Assembly (NCBI GenBank): GCA_029260825.1 | Contig: JAJDCM010000132.1 | Span: 62,001-126,000, forward strand | Length of the DNA stretch: 64,000 nucleotides | Reading direction: 5' to 3' | Source: Planctomycetota bacterium | Lineage (GTDB): Bacteria > Planctomycetota > JACOTG01 > JAJDCM01 | Shown here: positions 29,136 to 39,466 of the stretch, piece after piece | How the letters are laid out: each line of letters starts with the position of its first letter | How positions within the stretch are numbered: the first letter of the stretch is position 1 | Position numbers and translations under genes: made by a program | The notes under the pieces: generated by a model | Database searches by the model: none | Seen by the model: the letters and a program-made list of their open reading frames with translations, nothing else | Told to the model about the DNA's origin: nothing

Positions 29136-32100
29136 TTGACACCCTATTCCCCAGGGGTTATCCTGGGTTTCATGTCCAAACCCAAATCGGACAACGCCCG
29201 CCAAGATCAGGAAAGGTTTCGTCAGGTCGCGATCCTGTTCGAGAAGGTCGTCGATCTCGAACCAGAAGAAAGACAGGAATTCCTCGATCGGGAATGCGCC
29301 GATGACCCATCGCTTCGAGAAGAAGTTGACGCAATGGTCAAGGCTGACACGAGCGACGACAGCCTCTTTGAGAATCCACTCTCCTCTGCAGAAGTAAGCA
29401 TCGTTGCCGACCGAGGAGATCAACTAGAACTTCATTCACGTGTTGGCTCCTATGAAGTTCTCGACCTCATCGCGGCCGGAGGCATGGGTCGGGTTTACCG
29501 GGCAAAGCGAGTCGATCAGCAGTATGAGAAGCTGGTCGCCATCAAGGTCATCAAACGGGGCATGGACACCGATGAGGTCATCCGTCGCTTTCTCATCGAG
29601 CGCCAGACCCTCGCAAACCTTGATCATGCAAACATTGCTCGCCTGTTCGATGGAGGCATCACGGAATCCGGCCTGCCCTACATCGTCATGGAGTACGTCG
29701 AAGGCATGCCGATCGACGCCTATTGTGACCAGCACTCACTCTCCATCGATGCTCGGCTCGAACTCTTTGTCAGAGCATGTTCGGCGGTTGACTACGCTCA
29801 CCGAAACCTCGTCGTTCATCGCGACCTCAAACCGGGGAACATCCTCGTCGACAAGGATGGTAACCCAAAACTCCTCGACTTCGGCATCGCCAAGGTCCTG
29901 AGCCCGGGAGGTTCAAGCAACACGACGGCGCTCGCCGAAAAAGGCGCTCACCCCATGACTCCTGCCTATGCAAGCCCGGAGCAAGTGAGAGGCGAACCCA
30001 TCACCACGGCCTGCGATGTCTATTCGATGGGAATGGTTCTTTACGAACTACTGACCGGGCACCGCCCTTATCGACTCACGACCCGTTCCGAAATGGACAT
30101 CAAGCGAGTCATCTGCGAGAAGCAGCCACTCCCCCCCAGCACCGCCGTCAGGCAGATCATCTCGATCGAGAGCACGGACAACACAACAACGACGACGACC
30201 TTGACCCCGGATTCGGTCAGCGGTGTCCGGCAATCCACTCCGGCTCGACTTCGTCGCAAACTCAACGGCGATCTGGACAACATCGTCCTCATGGCCTTGC
30301 GAAAAGAGCCAAGGCGTCGATACGCCTCGATACGCGAGTTCTCCGACGATATCCACAATTACCGCACAGGACTTCCGGTCCTTGCTCTGAGGGATTCTCT
30401 TACCTACCGGGCGGGAAAGTTTGTTCTCCGCCATCGAGCTCTCTCCAGCCTGTCAACCCTCATGGCGCTCACCCTGCTCATTGGCGGGCTCGCCTTCATT
30501 CGAAAGGCGCACATTGCTTCGATCGAGGGAGAAAAGTTCAAAGAGATCGCCAGCTTCGTACAGAACATGCTTGCATCGGTGAGGCCGGAAGCAAGCGGCA
30601 TCGATGTGACGGTCCGGGAAGTCCTGGACGAAGCATCCGCCTGGATGGACACGGAATTCGACGATCAACCCGAGGTTGAGGCGGCTCTTCGAACAACGAT
30701 CGGTCTTTCCTACCAGTCTCTTGGGATCTACGACAAATCCAGGAATCACCTGGAACGCGCGTATGAACTTCACCGTGCCCCGACAATGAAAGGAAACATT
30801 CGAGAACAGGCTCTTTCTGCAAGCCACCTGGCCTCGGTCCTTGTCGATCTCGGAGAGTATGAAGATGCACGTCGGTTCTATCTGGAAGCTCGACGTCATC
30901 ATCGCACAAACGGTAGAACCAGCCCGATCGACGAGGTCTCGATTCTGTCGGGTCTCTCCGAGATCAAGGGCAAGGGCGGCGACTTCAAGACCGCCGAACA
31001 GCTTGCAAAAGAGGCCCATGCCATTTCGCTGACACATCACGGTCCCGATCACCTCATCACGGCCAAGACACTGTCCCACCTTGCTTCGCTTCAGTTTGCC
31101 TGCGGAAGCTATGCGGAAGCGGACCAAAATTTCTCACGCGCCATTGAAATCGAGGAGAAGGAGCTCGGAGCAAATGATCCCCGGATCGCGAGCGAACTGA
31201 ACAACTGGGGCGTGCTGAAGTCTCGGATTCACAACGCAAAAGAAGCCAGGCCCTTTCTTCAAAGAGCGGTCGAGATCCGACGAACAAACCTCGCAGAAGA
31301 TCATCCGGCTCTCGCCGAAAGCCTTACCGCCCTTGGCTCGGTCTTGATCGCACTGGGTGAGAGAATCGATGCAGAGCGCTGCTTCGTCGAAGCGATCGAG
31401 ATCAATCGGAAGAGCCTTGGCTCCGAACATCCGGCATTGGCCAGCTCCTTGAACTATCTGGCCGTCCTCAAGACGAGCTCGCGAGAATTCGAACAGGCAG
31501 AAAACCTCCACGAAGAAGCACTCCAGATCCTCCGAAGGAAATTCGGATCCCAGCATATTAGAATCGCCACAACTCTTGAACACCTGGGTCGGATCTACCG
31601 GTTGCGCGGCTCTCATACAAGCCCCAAAGCCGCTGAAACGTTTCGTGAAGCTCATGAGATGAAACGTGCGATTCTCGGCCCTGATCATCCGGATCTTGAG
31701 TCCACCCTGGTCGCTCTGGGAGGACTCCACGGAGGACGAGGCAAGATCGAAGAGGCCCACCCCTATCTCAAGGAAGTCCTTCGGTTGAGGCGCCTGACCC
31801 TTCCGGAAGGACACATCAAAATTGCGCAGGCGCTCCACCAGCTTGGAAGGAACGAATGCGATCGGCTCCAGTTTGAGACAGGACTCATCCTCATGCGAGA
31901 ATGTTGCGAGATCTACGCCAAGGCTCCAGATCGCCCTGATTCCGGCCACGTCGAGTCTGCGAATCAAGGGACCGATCTATTCTCCACCCTGGCCAGGATA
32001 TCCCTTGGCGAGCTTCTCATTCACAATGAACTCTTTGAAGAGGCGGAAGCAACCATTCATCCTGCGTACGAAAAACTCGTGGAGCTTCAGGGATGGAACC

Positions 32101-32237
32101 ACATCAACGTCCAGGTGCAACTTCGCCTCGTGGCGGATGCCTACAAGAAAGAAAATCGATCCGTGGAGGCCGGGAAATATTTCTCACTACTAGAACAGGC
32201 AAAGGCCTCGGCGGGATCGGCCACACGCCGCAGGTGA
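29136..32237 (+). CDS. Hanks-type Ser/Thr protein kinase with long TPR C-terminus
   Basis: VAIKVIKRGMDTDEVIRRF; HRDLKPGNILVDKDGNPKLLDFGIAKVL; TM; many TPRs; start may be ATG 29172 (MSKPKSDN). Confidence 0.95.
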   Translation: MTPYSPGVILGFMSKPKSDNARQDQERFRQVAILFEKVVDLEPEERQEFLDRECADDPSLREEVDAMVKADTSDDSLFENPLSSAEVSIVADRGDQLELHSRVGSYEVLDLIAAGGMGRVYRAKRVDQQYEKLVAIKVIKRGMDTDEVIRRFLIERQTLANLDHANIARLFDGGITESGLPYIVMEYVEGMPIDAYCDQHSLSIDARLELFVRACSAVDYAHRNLVVHRDLKPGNILVDKDGNPKLLDFGIAKVLSPGGSSNTTALAEKGAHPMTPAYASPEQVRGEPITTACDVYSMGMVLYELLTGHRPYRLTTRSEMDIKRVICEKQPLPPSTAVRQIISIESTDNTTTTTTLTPDSVSGVRQSTPARLRRKLNGDLDNIVLMALRKEPRRRYASIREFSDDIHNYRTGLPVLALRDSLTYRAGKFVLRHRALSSLSTLMALTLLIGGLAFIRKAHIASIEGEKFKEIASFVQNMLASVRPEASGIDVTVREVLDEASAWMDTEFDDQPEVEAALRTTIGLSYQSLGIYDKSRNHLERAYELHRAPTMKGNIREQALSASHLASVLVDLGEYEDARRFYLEARRHHRTNGRTSPIDEVSILSGLSEIKGKGGDFKTAEQLAKEAHAISLTHHGPDHLITAKTLSHLASLQFACGSYAEADQNFSRAIEIEEKELGANDPRIASELNNWGVLKSRIHNAKEARPFLQRAVEIRRTNLAEDHPALAESLTALGSVLIALGERIDAERCFVEAIEINRKSLGSEHPALASSLNYLAVLKTSSREFEQAENLHEEALQILRRKFGSQHIRIATTLEHLGRIYRLRGSHTSPKAAETFREAHEMKRAILGPDHPDLESTLVALGGLHGGRGKIEEAHPYLKEVLRLRRLTLPEGHIKIAQALHQLGRNECDRLQFETGLILMRECCEIYAKAPDRPDSGHVESANQGTDLFSTLARISLGELLIHNELFEEAEATIHPAYEKLVELQGWNHINVQVQLRLVADAYKKENRSVEAGKYFSLLEQAKASAGSATRRR

Positions 32238-32266
32238 AAACCTTCAAGATATCTGGACGGGGACTG

Positions 32267-32683
32267 CTACGTTTGCCCACCACGGACGTGGGTCTCTTTT
32301 GAATCGGCGCCTCCATTACTCGCAGGATCGGTTGACTTCCAGGCGATAAGCGCCATTCCGATAGCGAGCAGCAAGAAGCCCACCATCTGGTGAGGCAAGA
32401 GTCGCTCCTTCAGCACAAACACCGAGACAAGAGCAACGCAAAGCACACCCGAGCACAGATTGAAGGTTGCCATGGCCGCCCCGCTGAATGTTGGATGACC
32501 ATAGCGGATTGCGGTCACGTTCAGAATGTACTCGGGAAGCACAAGGATCCAACAGGCGAGCACAGCGGGTACGAGGGGGAGCTGCTTGAACTTGAGGTGG
32601 CCGATCCAGGCAAGAGCCATGAACATGCTGGACACCGTCAGCATCAGAGGAACCAGTACATACTTCATGTTGATCATTTGCAA
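32267..32683 (-). CDS. DMT-family small membrane protein (DUF486)
   Basis: LMLTVSSMFMALAWIGHLKFK...ACWILVLPEYILNVTAIRYGHPTFSGAAMATFNL. Confidence 0.85.
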   Translation of the reverse strand: MQMINMKYVLVPLMLTVSSMFMALAWIGHLKFKQLPLVPAVLACWILVLPEYILNVTAIRYGHPTFSGAAMATFNLCSGVLCVALVSVFVLKERLLPHQMVGFLLLAIGMALIAWKSTDPASNGGADSKETHVRGGQT

Positions 32684-32919
32684 GTCTTCTTGACCTCTTG
32701 AATGGTTTCGGTTTGTTGTCGATCGAGGCGAGCAGCTATTCTACCCCGAACACCATCCATGATGGCACCCACAAACAGGATGGGAGCCCAAGCGGCAAGA
32801 GACCACGGACTCAGGACGCTATTGGAGTCTGATCCTAGAGATCATATTCTCTGGATTCTCGTCCCGACCCTGAGGAGAAGGCCCGGCTGAATCTTCCCCG
32901 CAAAGTTACACCGACGGCC

Positions 32920-33993
32920 TCATGACTGGGCCCCGGTCCTTCTCCGGTGCTCCTCCTCCCAGTGCTCGACATTCTTGGCATCGGGATTGACGTTGGTATG
33001 GATGACCCGCTTTCCCTCAAATATCTGAAAGATGGGGAGAGTCTCGATTTCTTCCTCGGTGGTGTAGACCTTGGATCGATTCCATGTATGAGAAAGAGAA
33101 AACACCATCTGATCGACGCCAAGCTCCATGGCCGTCTCTTGTGCCTGAACCAGCTCCTTCTCGGAATCATTGTGGTCGAACAGGATGTACTTCCAGCGCA
33201 CGATCGGTCGTCCCTTCGTTCGCACGTGCTCCACCAGTTCAGGTACGGACGCTCCGCGAACCACGTCATCGGGCCGACGATGATCCACAACATCTTTGAC
33301 AAGCTTCAAAGCTCTCTTCAGATTGCCGCCCCGCCGGTACAAAGAGTAGGAGTCCGGAAATGCACCGTCGATGCTCACGGAGAGATAGTCCAGGTCAAGA
33401 ATACCGGGAAAGAACCGAACGTTTGCGTTCGAGATCGCCGCGTACAGAGAGTCCGGATAGAACTCTCGCGCATAACGAATGAGTCGGGAGAAATCGGGAT
33501 GCATGAGGGGCTCACCCCGGCCGCAAAAGTTAAACTCTCCGATTCCGATCTTCGCTCGAGAGAGGTCCGTCACCAGCTTCTCAAACACATGCTCGGGAAT
33601 ATGATAGGGACCTTCCCCCAGCGGTGAGAGTTCAGGATCACGACGAATTGCTCGAGGGATGCAGGCCTCACAATCGATCGTGCAAAGAAAAGAGGATTCG
33701 ATTTGTAAGTTCTCAATAAACTGAAGGCGACCGTCTTCGCCGGCGTGCTCGAACTCATCCGACGGGGAGTAAAAGTAGCATTTCTTGCAGGTGTCGAGAA
33801 AATCCCGCCCCTCGGAAAAGCTCTTCCGCAAGGCTCGGAACGGCTCGCCGTTGTAACAATCTCTCGCGTAGTCAAAGCTATCCGGATTATCGCAGTCGGG
33901 AGAGAACAACGTAGTGTGCTCCCCGATATCACAGTTGCACGGAACCGTCCCCGTGGAGCGAACATAAAGGCGATTAGCGGCCAAGCAATTCAT
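32920..33993 (-). CDS. Radical SAM protein with N-terminal SPASM-like Cys cluster
   Basis: CX3CX2C in SSFLCTIDCEACIPRAI; GRGEPLMHPDF; N-terminal VPCNCD...CYNGEPFRALRKSFSEGRDFLDTCKKC. Confidence 0.85.
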   Translation of the reverse strand: MNCLAANRLYVRSTGTVPCNCDIGEHTTLFSPDCDNPDSFDYARDCYNGEPFRALRKSFSEGRDFLDTCKKCYFYSPSDEFEHAGEDGRLQFIENLQIESSFLCTIDCEACIPRAIRRDPELSPLGEGPYHIPEHVFEKLVTDLSRAKIGIGEFNFCGRGEPLMHPDFSRLIRYAREFYPDSLYAAISNANVRFFPGILDLDYLSVSIDGAFPDSYSLYRRGGNLKRALKLVKDVVDHRRPDDVVRGASVPELVEHVRTKGRPIVRWKYILFDHNDSEKELVQAQETAMELGVDQMVFSLSHTWNRSKVYTTEEEIETLPIFQIFEGKRVIHTNVNPDAKNVEHWEEEHRRRTGAQS

Positions 33994-34223
33994 GATATCC
34001 CTGCCGATTTCTGTTCCAGGCCTGGCAGCCCGTTGACAAAGTCAGATTTCGTCGCCAAACCGCAAGACGTTTCTTCATACCAATCCAGGTGCAGAAGACC
34101 TCTCTTTGCAACATGCACTCAAAACCCCTTACCTTAACTCACGAAAGGTATTTCTCCAGGCCGGAATCCTGGAGGGAAACCATCTAAGCTGATAGGTTCC
34201 AGCCGGACAAGGAATTCGCTACC

Positions 34224-35243
34224 ATGGAAAGCATGCAACGGATCCTACATATTCGAAGCGCCGCCTTCATACTGCTGATGTTTGGCGTGATCGGGACGGC
34301 AATCATCCTCTCCACGCGCCTCCTCACGCTGGAGAACCCAGAGGTGGTCGCCCTTGGTATCGCTCTCGATCTGACCCTCACCCTTCCCGTTGCCTTCTAC
34401 CTACTAATCGCTCGGCCAAAATCCTGGCGAATCATCACGGTGGCACCTGTCGCCGTGGTAGGATTTCTCATCGCCCACACTCTTCTCCCGGCCGATCAAC
34501 GTGACGCTCTCAAGGTCATCGAATGGATCCTCATCCCGGTTGAGCTCCTGTTGGTCACCATTGTATTCTTGAAGATAAGAAGAGTGCTTGGTGCCGCACG
34601 AGGTGTTGCGAAGACTGATCCGGTCCAGTTGATGCAGGATGCAGCACACGAAGTACTACCGAGCAACTTCGCCGCCGCCGCCCTTGCGACAGAGCTCGCT
34701 GTCTTCCACTACACTTTCTTCTCCTGGCGTGGAGGAAAGCACATACCAGAACACTCCATCCCCATTGGCATTCATCAACGCGGCAACCACGGAGCCATAC
34801 TGGTCGTCCTGTTCATGGTGGCGATCGCCGAGGGGCTTGCCGCTCACTTCTTGCTCGGACTGTGGAGCGGCGTCGCCGCCTGGATCATGACGGGCCTTGG
34901 GGTTTACGGCGTCCTCTGGCTCATCGCGGATTATCGGGCTACGATTCTTCGCCCTGTCTTGATCGACGGTCAACAACTCCGCCTCCGTGCGGGCCTCCGC
35001 TTTCGGGGAGTTATTGAGCAGACACAGATCGAGAGCCATTGCTCCCAGCGACCGGAAACAGGAAACAGCTTCGTCTCCTTCACCTTGCTGACCGAACCGA
35101 CCCATTGGATAAAGCTTCGAAAAGAAGCGAGTTTCGAGGGCCCCTACGGGATCCGAAAGAAGGCACTGTACGTCGGCCTCACCCCGGACGAGCCTCAATT
35201 GCTCGAAGACTTCATGGAACGTGACTGCACAAGCCCGCACTGA
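34224..35243 (+). CDS. Multi-pass membrane protein, unknown function
   Basis: Long coding frame with multiple TM segments and a soluble C-terminus. Confidence 0.7.
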   Translation: MESMQRILHIRSAAFILLMFGVIGTAIILSTRLLTLENPEVVALGIALDLTLTLPVAFYLLIARPKSWRIITVAPVAVVGFLIAHTLLPADQRDALKVIEWILIPVELLLVTIVFLKIRRVLGAARGVAKTDPVQLMQDAAHEVLPSNFAAAALATELAVFHYTFFSWRGGKHIPEHSIPIGIHQRGNHGAILVVLFMVAIAEGLAAHFLLGLWSGVAAWIMTGLGVYGVLWLIADYRATILRPVLIDGQQLRLRAGLRFRGVIEQTQIESHCSQRPETGNSFVSFTLLTEPTHWIKLRKEASFEGPYGIRKKALYVGLTPDEPQLLEDFMERDCTSPH

Positions 35244-35299
35244 GGAAATCTTGCTGTAGAAAAGCGGCGCAAAAAAGACGGCAAAGAAGAAAAAAAGCC

Positions 35300-36802
35300 T
35301 TACTTCGATCCAGCCTTCATGAGCCATCTTGCAAATTGACGATCAAAGGCGTCGAAGTTAGATCCCCAGACTGCACTGAACCCGCCGATCCAGTTTCGCC
35401 CCTCGGACTCGAGTCCGCTGATGTACTTACGCAGTCTCGAACGCCCCGAGCTGGTATTGTGGATCAGGAAATACACCATGGCCCATGCCTCGGCATAACG
35501 TGTGTAACCCAGAGGTCCCTCAAACTGCCGACGCTGTGCCACAATCATGTCTTGCCAGCCCAAGAGCGTCTTGTCCCTCCTCGCCGCATTTACTGCTTCC
35601 AGAAGGTCCGGCCGAAACGCGCCCGAAACCAGCTGCTTCTTCTGGCTATGATTGAGCTCCAGAAAAGTCGCAAGCCCCTCGTCAAACCAAACCGCAGTAT
35701 TGAATGCACGAGGAGTTCGTACGTGAAGCATTGCATGCGCTAGCTCATGGGAAATACTTTGTTCCAACCCCCTTTCGGAGTAGGCAACGTGCATCTCCAA
35801 GCGCCAGTACGGGCCTTTTCTTGCCTCATCGCGGCCAGGCCCCCGGAATGAATTTCGCCTCCCATACCGTTTCAACGGCTCTTGAATGAGAAAGCCGCCA
35901 CCACGATAGCCTCCTGGAAACTCCCTGCGGCGCACTGCCTCATGCTCTTCAAGAGTTCGGTGGAGATCGAGCCGTACCGTCTCCGTCCATTGGCCCTTGA
36001 TCCCCAGAAACTCGCCAAATTCCCGTTGAAGACGGAGGATAATTTCCTCAACAGGACCAGGAAGGTGAGGACCGATCCGGCTATGAACTTCTACGTTTCC
36101 TACGAAAAACTCCCAGACACCGGCGGTCTTCGTTATCTCGCCTTCGGCGTTTTCGGCATCCCTTGAGTCTTCCAGCAGGGCTTCTTCCCAATCAGCCAGA
36201 CGTAAACCGTGGGCACAAGCATCCTCGTCAAACCCGAGAGACATCGCCTGATTCCAGTGGTCTCGACTCTCTTTGGCGCTTTCGACCGCCCAGGTCAGGT
36301 AGCCAAGCTCCGCGTGGCACCAACCGGGGTCTACTCCATTTTCAAGAGCTTGAAGAACCACAAGAATCGCATCTTCATAGGCTCTTCGTCCTCGATGGGC
36401 CCGGGACAACTTCTCATAGGTGCTTCGAGATGGAGAGAGAAGAACCGCACGTTTAGCAGAGCCCACCGCCTCATCCCAGCGCTCCCTTCGCAAGAGCACT
36501 TCGGCCAGGTTTAGATAGCCCCAGCTATTTTCCGGATCAAGGGCAGTTGCCCGCTCGTAGGCGGTTTGAGCGTCGGCAAGTTTACTGAGCTGATGCAAGG
36601 CGTAGGCGCGATACTGCCAGGCAACGATGGAGTCGGGAGACTTTGACAGGGTTTCTTTGACCTTCTCTAGCACTTCAGGCCAGTCTCGAATCTGGACCAG
36701 TTTTTCCAGAGTGGCCCCAAGGTCCGCTTCCTCGGTAGCCTCGCCAGGAAGGGTTATCAGTGTCGTGAGTGCCAAAAACAGCACGGATCGAAAAAACGCC
36801 AA
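35300..36802 (-). CDS. Secreted TPR protein with peptidase MA-like (HExxH) domain
   Basis: TPR units SIVAWQYRAYALHQLSKLADAQTAYERATALDPENSWGYLNLAEVL; SISHELAHAMLHVRTPRAFNTAVWFDEGLATFLE. Confidence 0.85.
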   Translation of the reverse strand: MAFFRSVLFLALTTLITLPGEATEEADLGATLEKLVQIRDWPEVLEKVKETLSKSPDSIVAWQYRAYALHQLSKLADAQTAYERATALDPENSWGYLNLAEVLLRRERWDEAVGSAKRAVLLSPSRSTYEKLSRAHRGRRAYEDAILVVLQALENGVDPGWCHAELGYLTWAVESAKESRDHWNQAMSLGFDEDACAHGLRLADWEEALLEDSRDAENAEGEITKTAGVWEFFVGNVEVHSRIGPHLPGPVEEIILRLQREFGEFLGIKGQWTETVRLDLHRTLEEHEAVRRREFPGGYRGGGFLIQEPLKRYGRRNSFRGPGRDEARKGPYWRLEMHVAYSERGLEQSISHELAHAMLHVRTPRAFNTAVWFDEGLATFLELNHSQKKQLVSGAFRPDLLEAVNAARRDKTLLGWQDMIVAQRRQFEGPLGYTRYAEAWAMVYFLIHNTSSGRSRLRKYISGLESEGRNWIGGFSAVWGSNFDAFDRQFARWLMKAGSK

Positions 36803-36896
36803 GTTCCGGTTCCTCTTTGTCTTGAAACCTGTCTCCCACGCTCATTATACGCAATGGGAAGATCTTGGGATCCGGATAATTCAGCTGTCAAGCTGC

Positions 36897-37469
36897 CTAT
36901 TTTTTCTTCCCTGACGACAATTTCGACCAGCTCGCCTTGCTGTGCTGCTGATACTCTCCCCCATCAACTGACTTCCAGCCTGTTTCGAGAATCCGAGTGG
37001 CCGAAGAAAACTTGTACTGGGTCTTGAAGCGGTAGGCATGACCATCAGGCCAAGGAATCGGTTCACACTCAAACTCGAATGTCTTCGAGTCGGACCATCG
37101 AGCAACCGATTTGATGACGTGTGCGGATTGAGAATCAATCCAGCTGGACGCATAGGATTTCTTGTGCAGGTCCCATGCAATTTGACGTCTCCCGACAACA
37201 GTCTGACCATTCGTGAAATCGATCTTCACATCCCAGGTCATCCAAACGTCGCCAGGCCCCCAAACAACTGCTTTCTGAGCCGCGGCAGGGGACGGCCCGC
37301 CGGTATGAACCTGATCGGCGCTTCGCCGCCACTCGCCAACAAAACCCTTCAAGAGGTCAAGTTCCGGGGTTCGCTTCATCATTGCCAGCTGAGCAAGACA
37401 CGGAAGAGCGAAGAAAACGACACCCACCACGGCAAGGGTCAATGATCGAACATTGAACTGAGCTTTCAT
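36897..37469 (-). CDS. Secreted hypothetical protein (DUF1579-like)
   Basis: Signal peptide; TPELDLLKGFVGEWRRSADQV...WGPGDVWMTWDVKIDF. Confidence 0.55.
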   Translation of the reverse strand: MKAQFNVRSLTLAVVGVVFFALPCLAQLAMMKRTPELDLLKGFVGEWRRSADQVHTGGPSPAAAQKAVVWGPGDVWMTWDVKIDFTNGQTVVGRRQIAWDLHKKSYASSWIDSQSAHVIKSVARWSDSKTFEFECEPIPWPDGHAYRFKTQYKFSSATRILETGWKSVDGGEYQQHSKASWSKLSSGKKK

Positions 37470-37729
37470 CTCAATCTCCAGGAAGACTCTCGGCCGCCAG
37501 CGCCTCCCCCGCAAAGGAGGAAGATCAAACACGTCTCTCCCAATAGACGAGTGGGCTGAAAGTTTGAGAGGATCTCCGTCAGAAAAATCCTTCGACGCAA
37601 GGCAGCTGACCGGGGGTGTTTTCGAGGCGCAGAATTCTCGGAATAGCTTGGCACGAAAAACACGATCTCACGTAAACTGCTCAAGAAACAAATGGTTAAC
37701 ACCAATCCAGAGCATCATCCGAGGACCGA

Positions 37730-38839
37730 ATGATCGAGAATACGCAAGATCCAGCGAAGATCCCTGTCTTGAGGAAGCTGTGGGCGCGAGCTGCCAGGAG
37801 TGCTTTTCTCGAAAAGCCCGTGCCGGTCGCCGAGCTGAATCGGGGCATGCTCCATTCCGCCCGCCCGGTCTTCTCCTTCTATCTTCTGCTTGCGCTTGCC
37901 ACGATCATTGCCACTTCAGGACTTCTCGCAAACAGCGCCGGAGTGATCATCGGCGCGATGATCGTCGCTCCTCTGATGAATCCAATCGTTGCATTCTCGT
38001 ACTCCGCGGGGCGAGCGAACTGGCGACTTTCAATCCTGGCCGTGACGACGATGATCTCCGGCGTCTTGTTGACGATCTTGATGGCCTATGTCGGCACCAA
38101 AATCCTGGGATTGCGAATTGCGGGATCTGAGATACTCGGTCGCACCCAACCAACGCTTCTAGATCTGGCTGTTGCCATTGCAGCAGGCACTGCGGCCGCT
38201 TTCGCCATCTCTCGAAAGAGCATCGCAAACGCCTTGCCAGGAACAGCCATCTCCGTCGCTCTTGTCCCTCCACTCTGCGTGGTCGGCATCGGTCTCGCCA
38301 CCGGGGAAGCAATCGTGTCCGACGTGGGGCTGGATTACATACCCCTTGGACCGGGATCTACAGGAATCGACATCGCCACGGACTCCTTCATCCTTTTCCT
38401 GACGAATCTTGCCGGCATCGTGCTTGCGGCCGAACTCGTGTTCATCCTTCAAGGCTACGGCACCCTTCGAAAAGGGGCAGTTGGGTTCGCTATCACTCTG
38501 ACTGCCGCAATCCTCCTGATGCTTCCCCTGGGCACGTCGTTGCATACATTGTATTCACGCAGTGTCGCGATGACGGTCGCCAGATCGATGTTCTCCGAAG
38601 TCAAGGCGAAGGGTGAGACACCCGCGAATATCCTTGCCCTGCGCGTCTATCCTACGGGCGACACCCTGTCTCTGGACATCAAGGTTCTCCAGTCCGAATC
38701 CAGAAATGAAACATCACACGAACGCGCACGCGAATTCCAGCAACGACTTTCGAAAAGACTCGGGCAACCCGTCCGATTGAAAATCGAGATGGTCATCGTC
38801 CCCATCGAGACGTTCATCGTCGAAGGAGACCCCGACTAG
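37730..38839 (+). CDS. DUF389 (TIGR00341-type) membrane protein
   Basis: FYLLLALATIIATSGLLANSAGVIIGAMIVAPLMNPIVAFSYS...AFAISRKSIANALPGTAISVALVPPLCVVGIGLATGE. Confidence 0.93.
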   Translation: MIENTQDPAKIPVLRKLWARAARSAFLEKPVPVAELNRGMLHSARPVFSFYLLLALATIIATSGLLANSAGVIIGAMIVAPLMNPIVAFSYSAGRANWRLSILAVTTMISGVLLTILMAYVGTKILGLRIAGSEILGRTQPTLLDLAVAIAAGTAAAFAISRKSIANALPGTAISVALVPPLCVVGIGLATGEAIVSDVGLDYIPLGPGSTGIDIATDSFILFLTNLAGIVLAAELVFILQGYGTLRKGAVGFAITLTAAILLMLPLGTSLHTLYSRSVAMTVARSMFSEVKAKGETPANILALRVYPTGDTLSLDIKVLQSESRNETSHERAREFQQRLSKRLGQPVRLKIEMVIVPIETFIVEGDPD

Positions 38840-38878
38840 TCCGAGGACAGTCCCTTCGCACATCCTGGAGGCGGAACT

Positions 38879-39466
38879 TTACCGAACCAAAATTTTCGTC
38901 AACTTGGCGAGAGCTCTCGTATAAAGCATCCTCACCGCTGACTCTGACTTACGGTCCATCATTGAGGCGATTTCGGAAAAAGTATATCCGTCGAAGTCCC
39001 GAAGCTCGATCACCGTCTGATAGTCGGGCTTGAGGCTCTCGATCCCTTCGACGAGTCGCTCGAGATCTTCGTTCACGGCGACCTTTTCAGGAGGCTGATC
39101 AAGACTTTCACCTGAAAGCTCTTTAGGCAAAAACGTTGACGAGAATGCGCCCAACGTCCGCTCCCTCTTCTTGCGAATCTCACTCCGAATGTTGTTTCGG
39201 GCAACCTGAGTCGCCCACCGAAGAAAACTCCCCTTCCCCCGATTCTGAAATCGATGAAAATCACCAAGGATGGCTACAAGAACCTGATGGAGAAAATCTC
39301 CAGAGTCAGCAACCTGCCTCGCCTTCTCTCCCATCATCAGCCTGATCCTTCTCAGCAACGGCTCTCGAGTGAGAACCAGGAGCTTCTCAAGAGACTCGCG
39401 ATCTCCATCTTTTGCTCTACAAAGAAGTTTCAGGCTCCGTTGGTCGAAATGATCAACCTCCGCCAT
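38879..39466 (-). CDS. ECF-type RNA polymerase sigma factor; start overlaps upstream kinase stop
   Basis: MAEVDHFDQRSLKLLCRAKDGDRESLEKLL...QVADSGDFLHQVLVAILGDFHRFQNRGKGSFLRWATQVARNNIRSEIRKKRE...GYTFSEIASMMDRKSESAVRMLYTRALAKL. Confidence 0.9.
   Translation of the reverse strand: MAEVDHFDQRSLKLLCRAKDGDRESLEKLLVLTREPLLRRIRLMMGEKARQVADSGDFLHQVLVAILGDFHRFQNRGKGSFLRWATQVARNNIRSEIRKKRERTLGAFSSTFLPKELSGESLDQPPEKVAVNEDLERLVEGIESLKPDYQTVIELRDFDGYTFSEIASMMDRKSESAVRMLYTRALAKLTKILVR

Noticed and set aside
28389-29423. Long antisense ORF (344 aa, minus) over DUF418/DUF3817/kinase start
   Set aside because: Overlaps three well-supported sense genes and its protein has no family motif; typical GC-rich shadow ORF
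34014-34023. CCAGGCCTGG palindrome
   Set aside because: 10 bp only; expected by chance in a GC-rich 64-kb window
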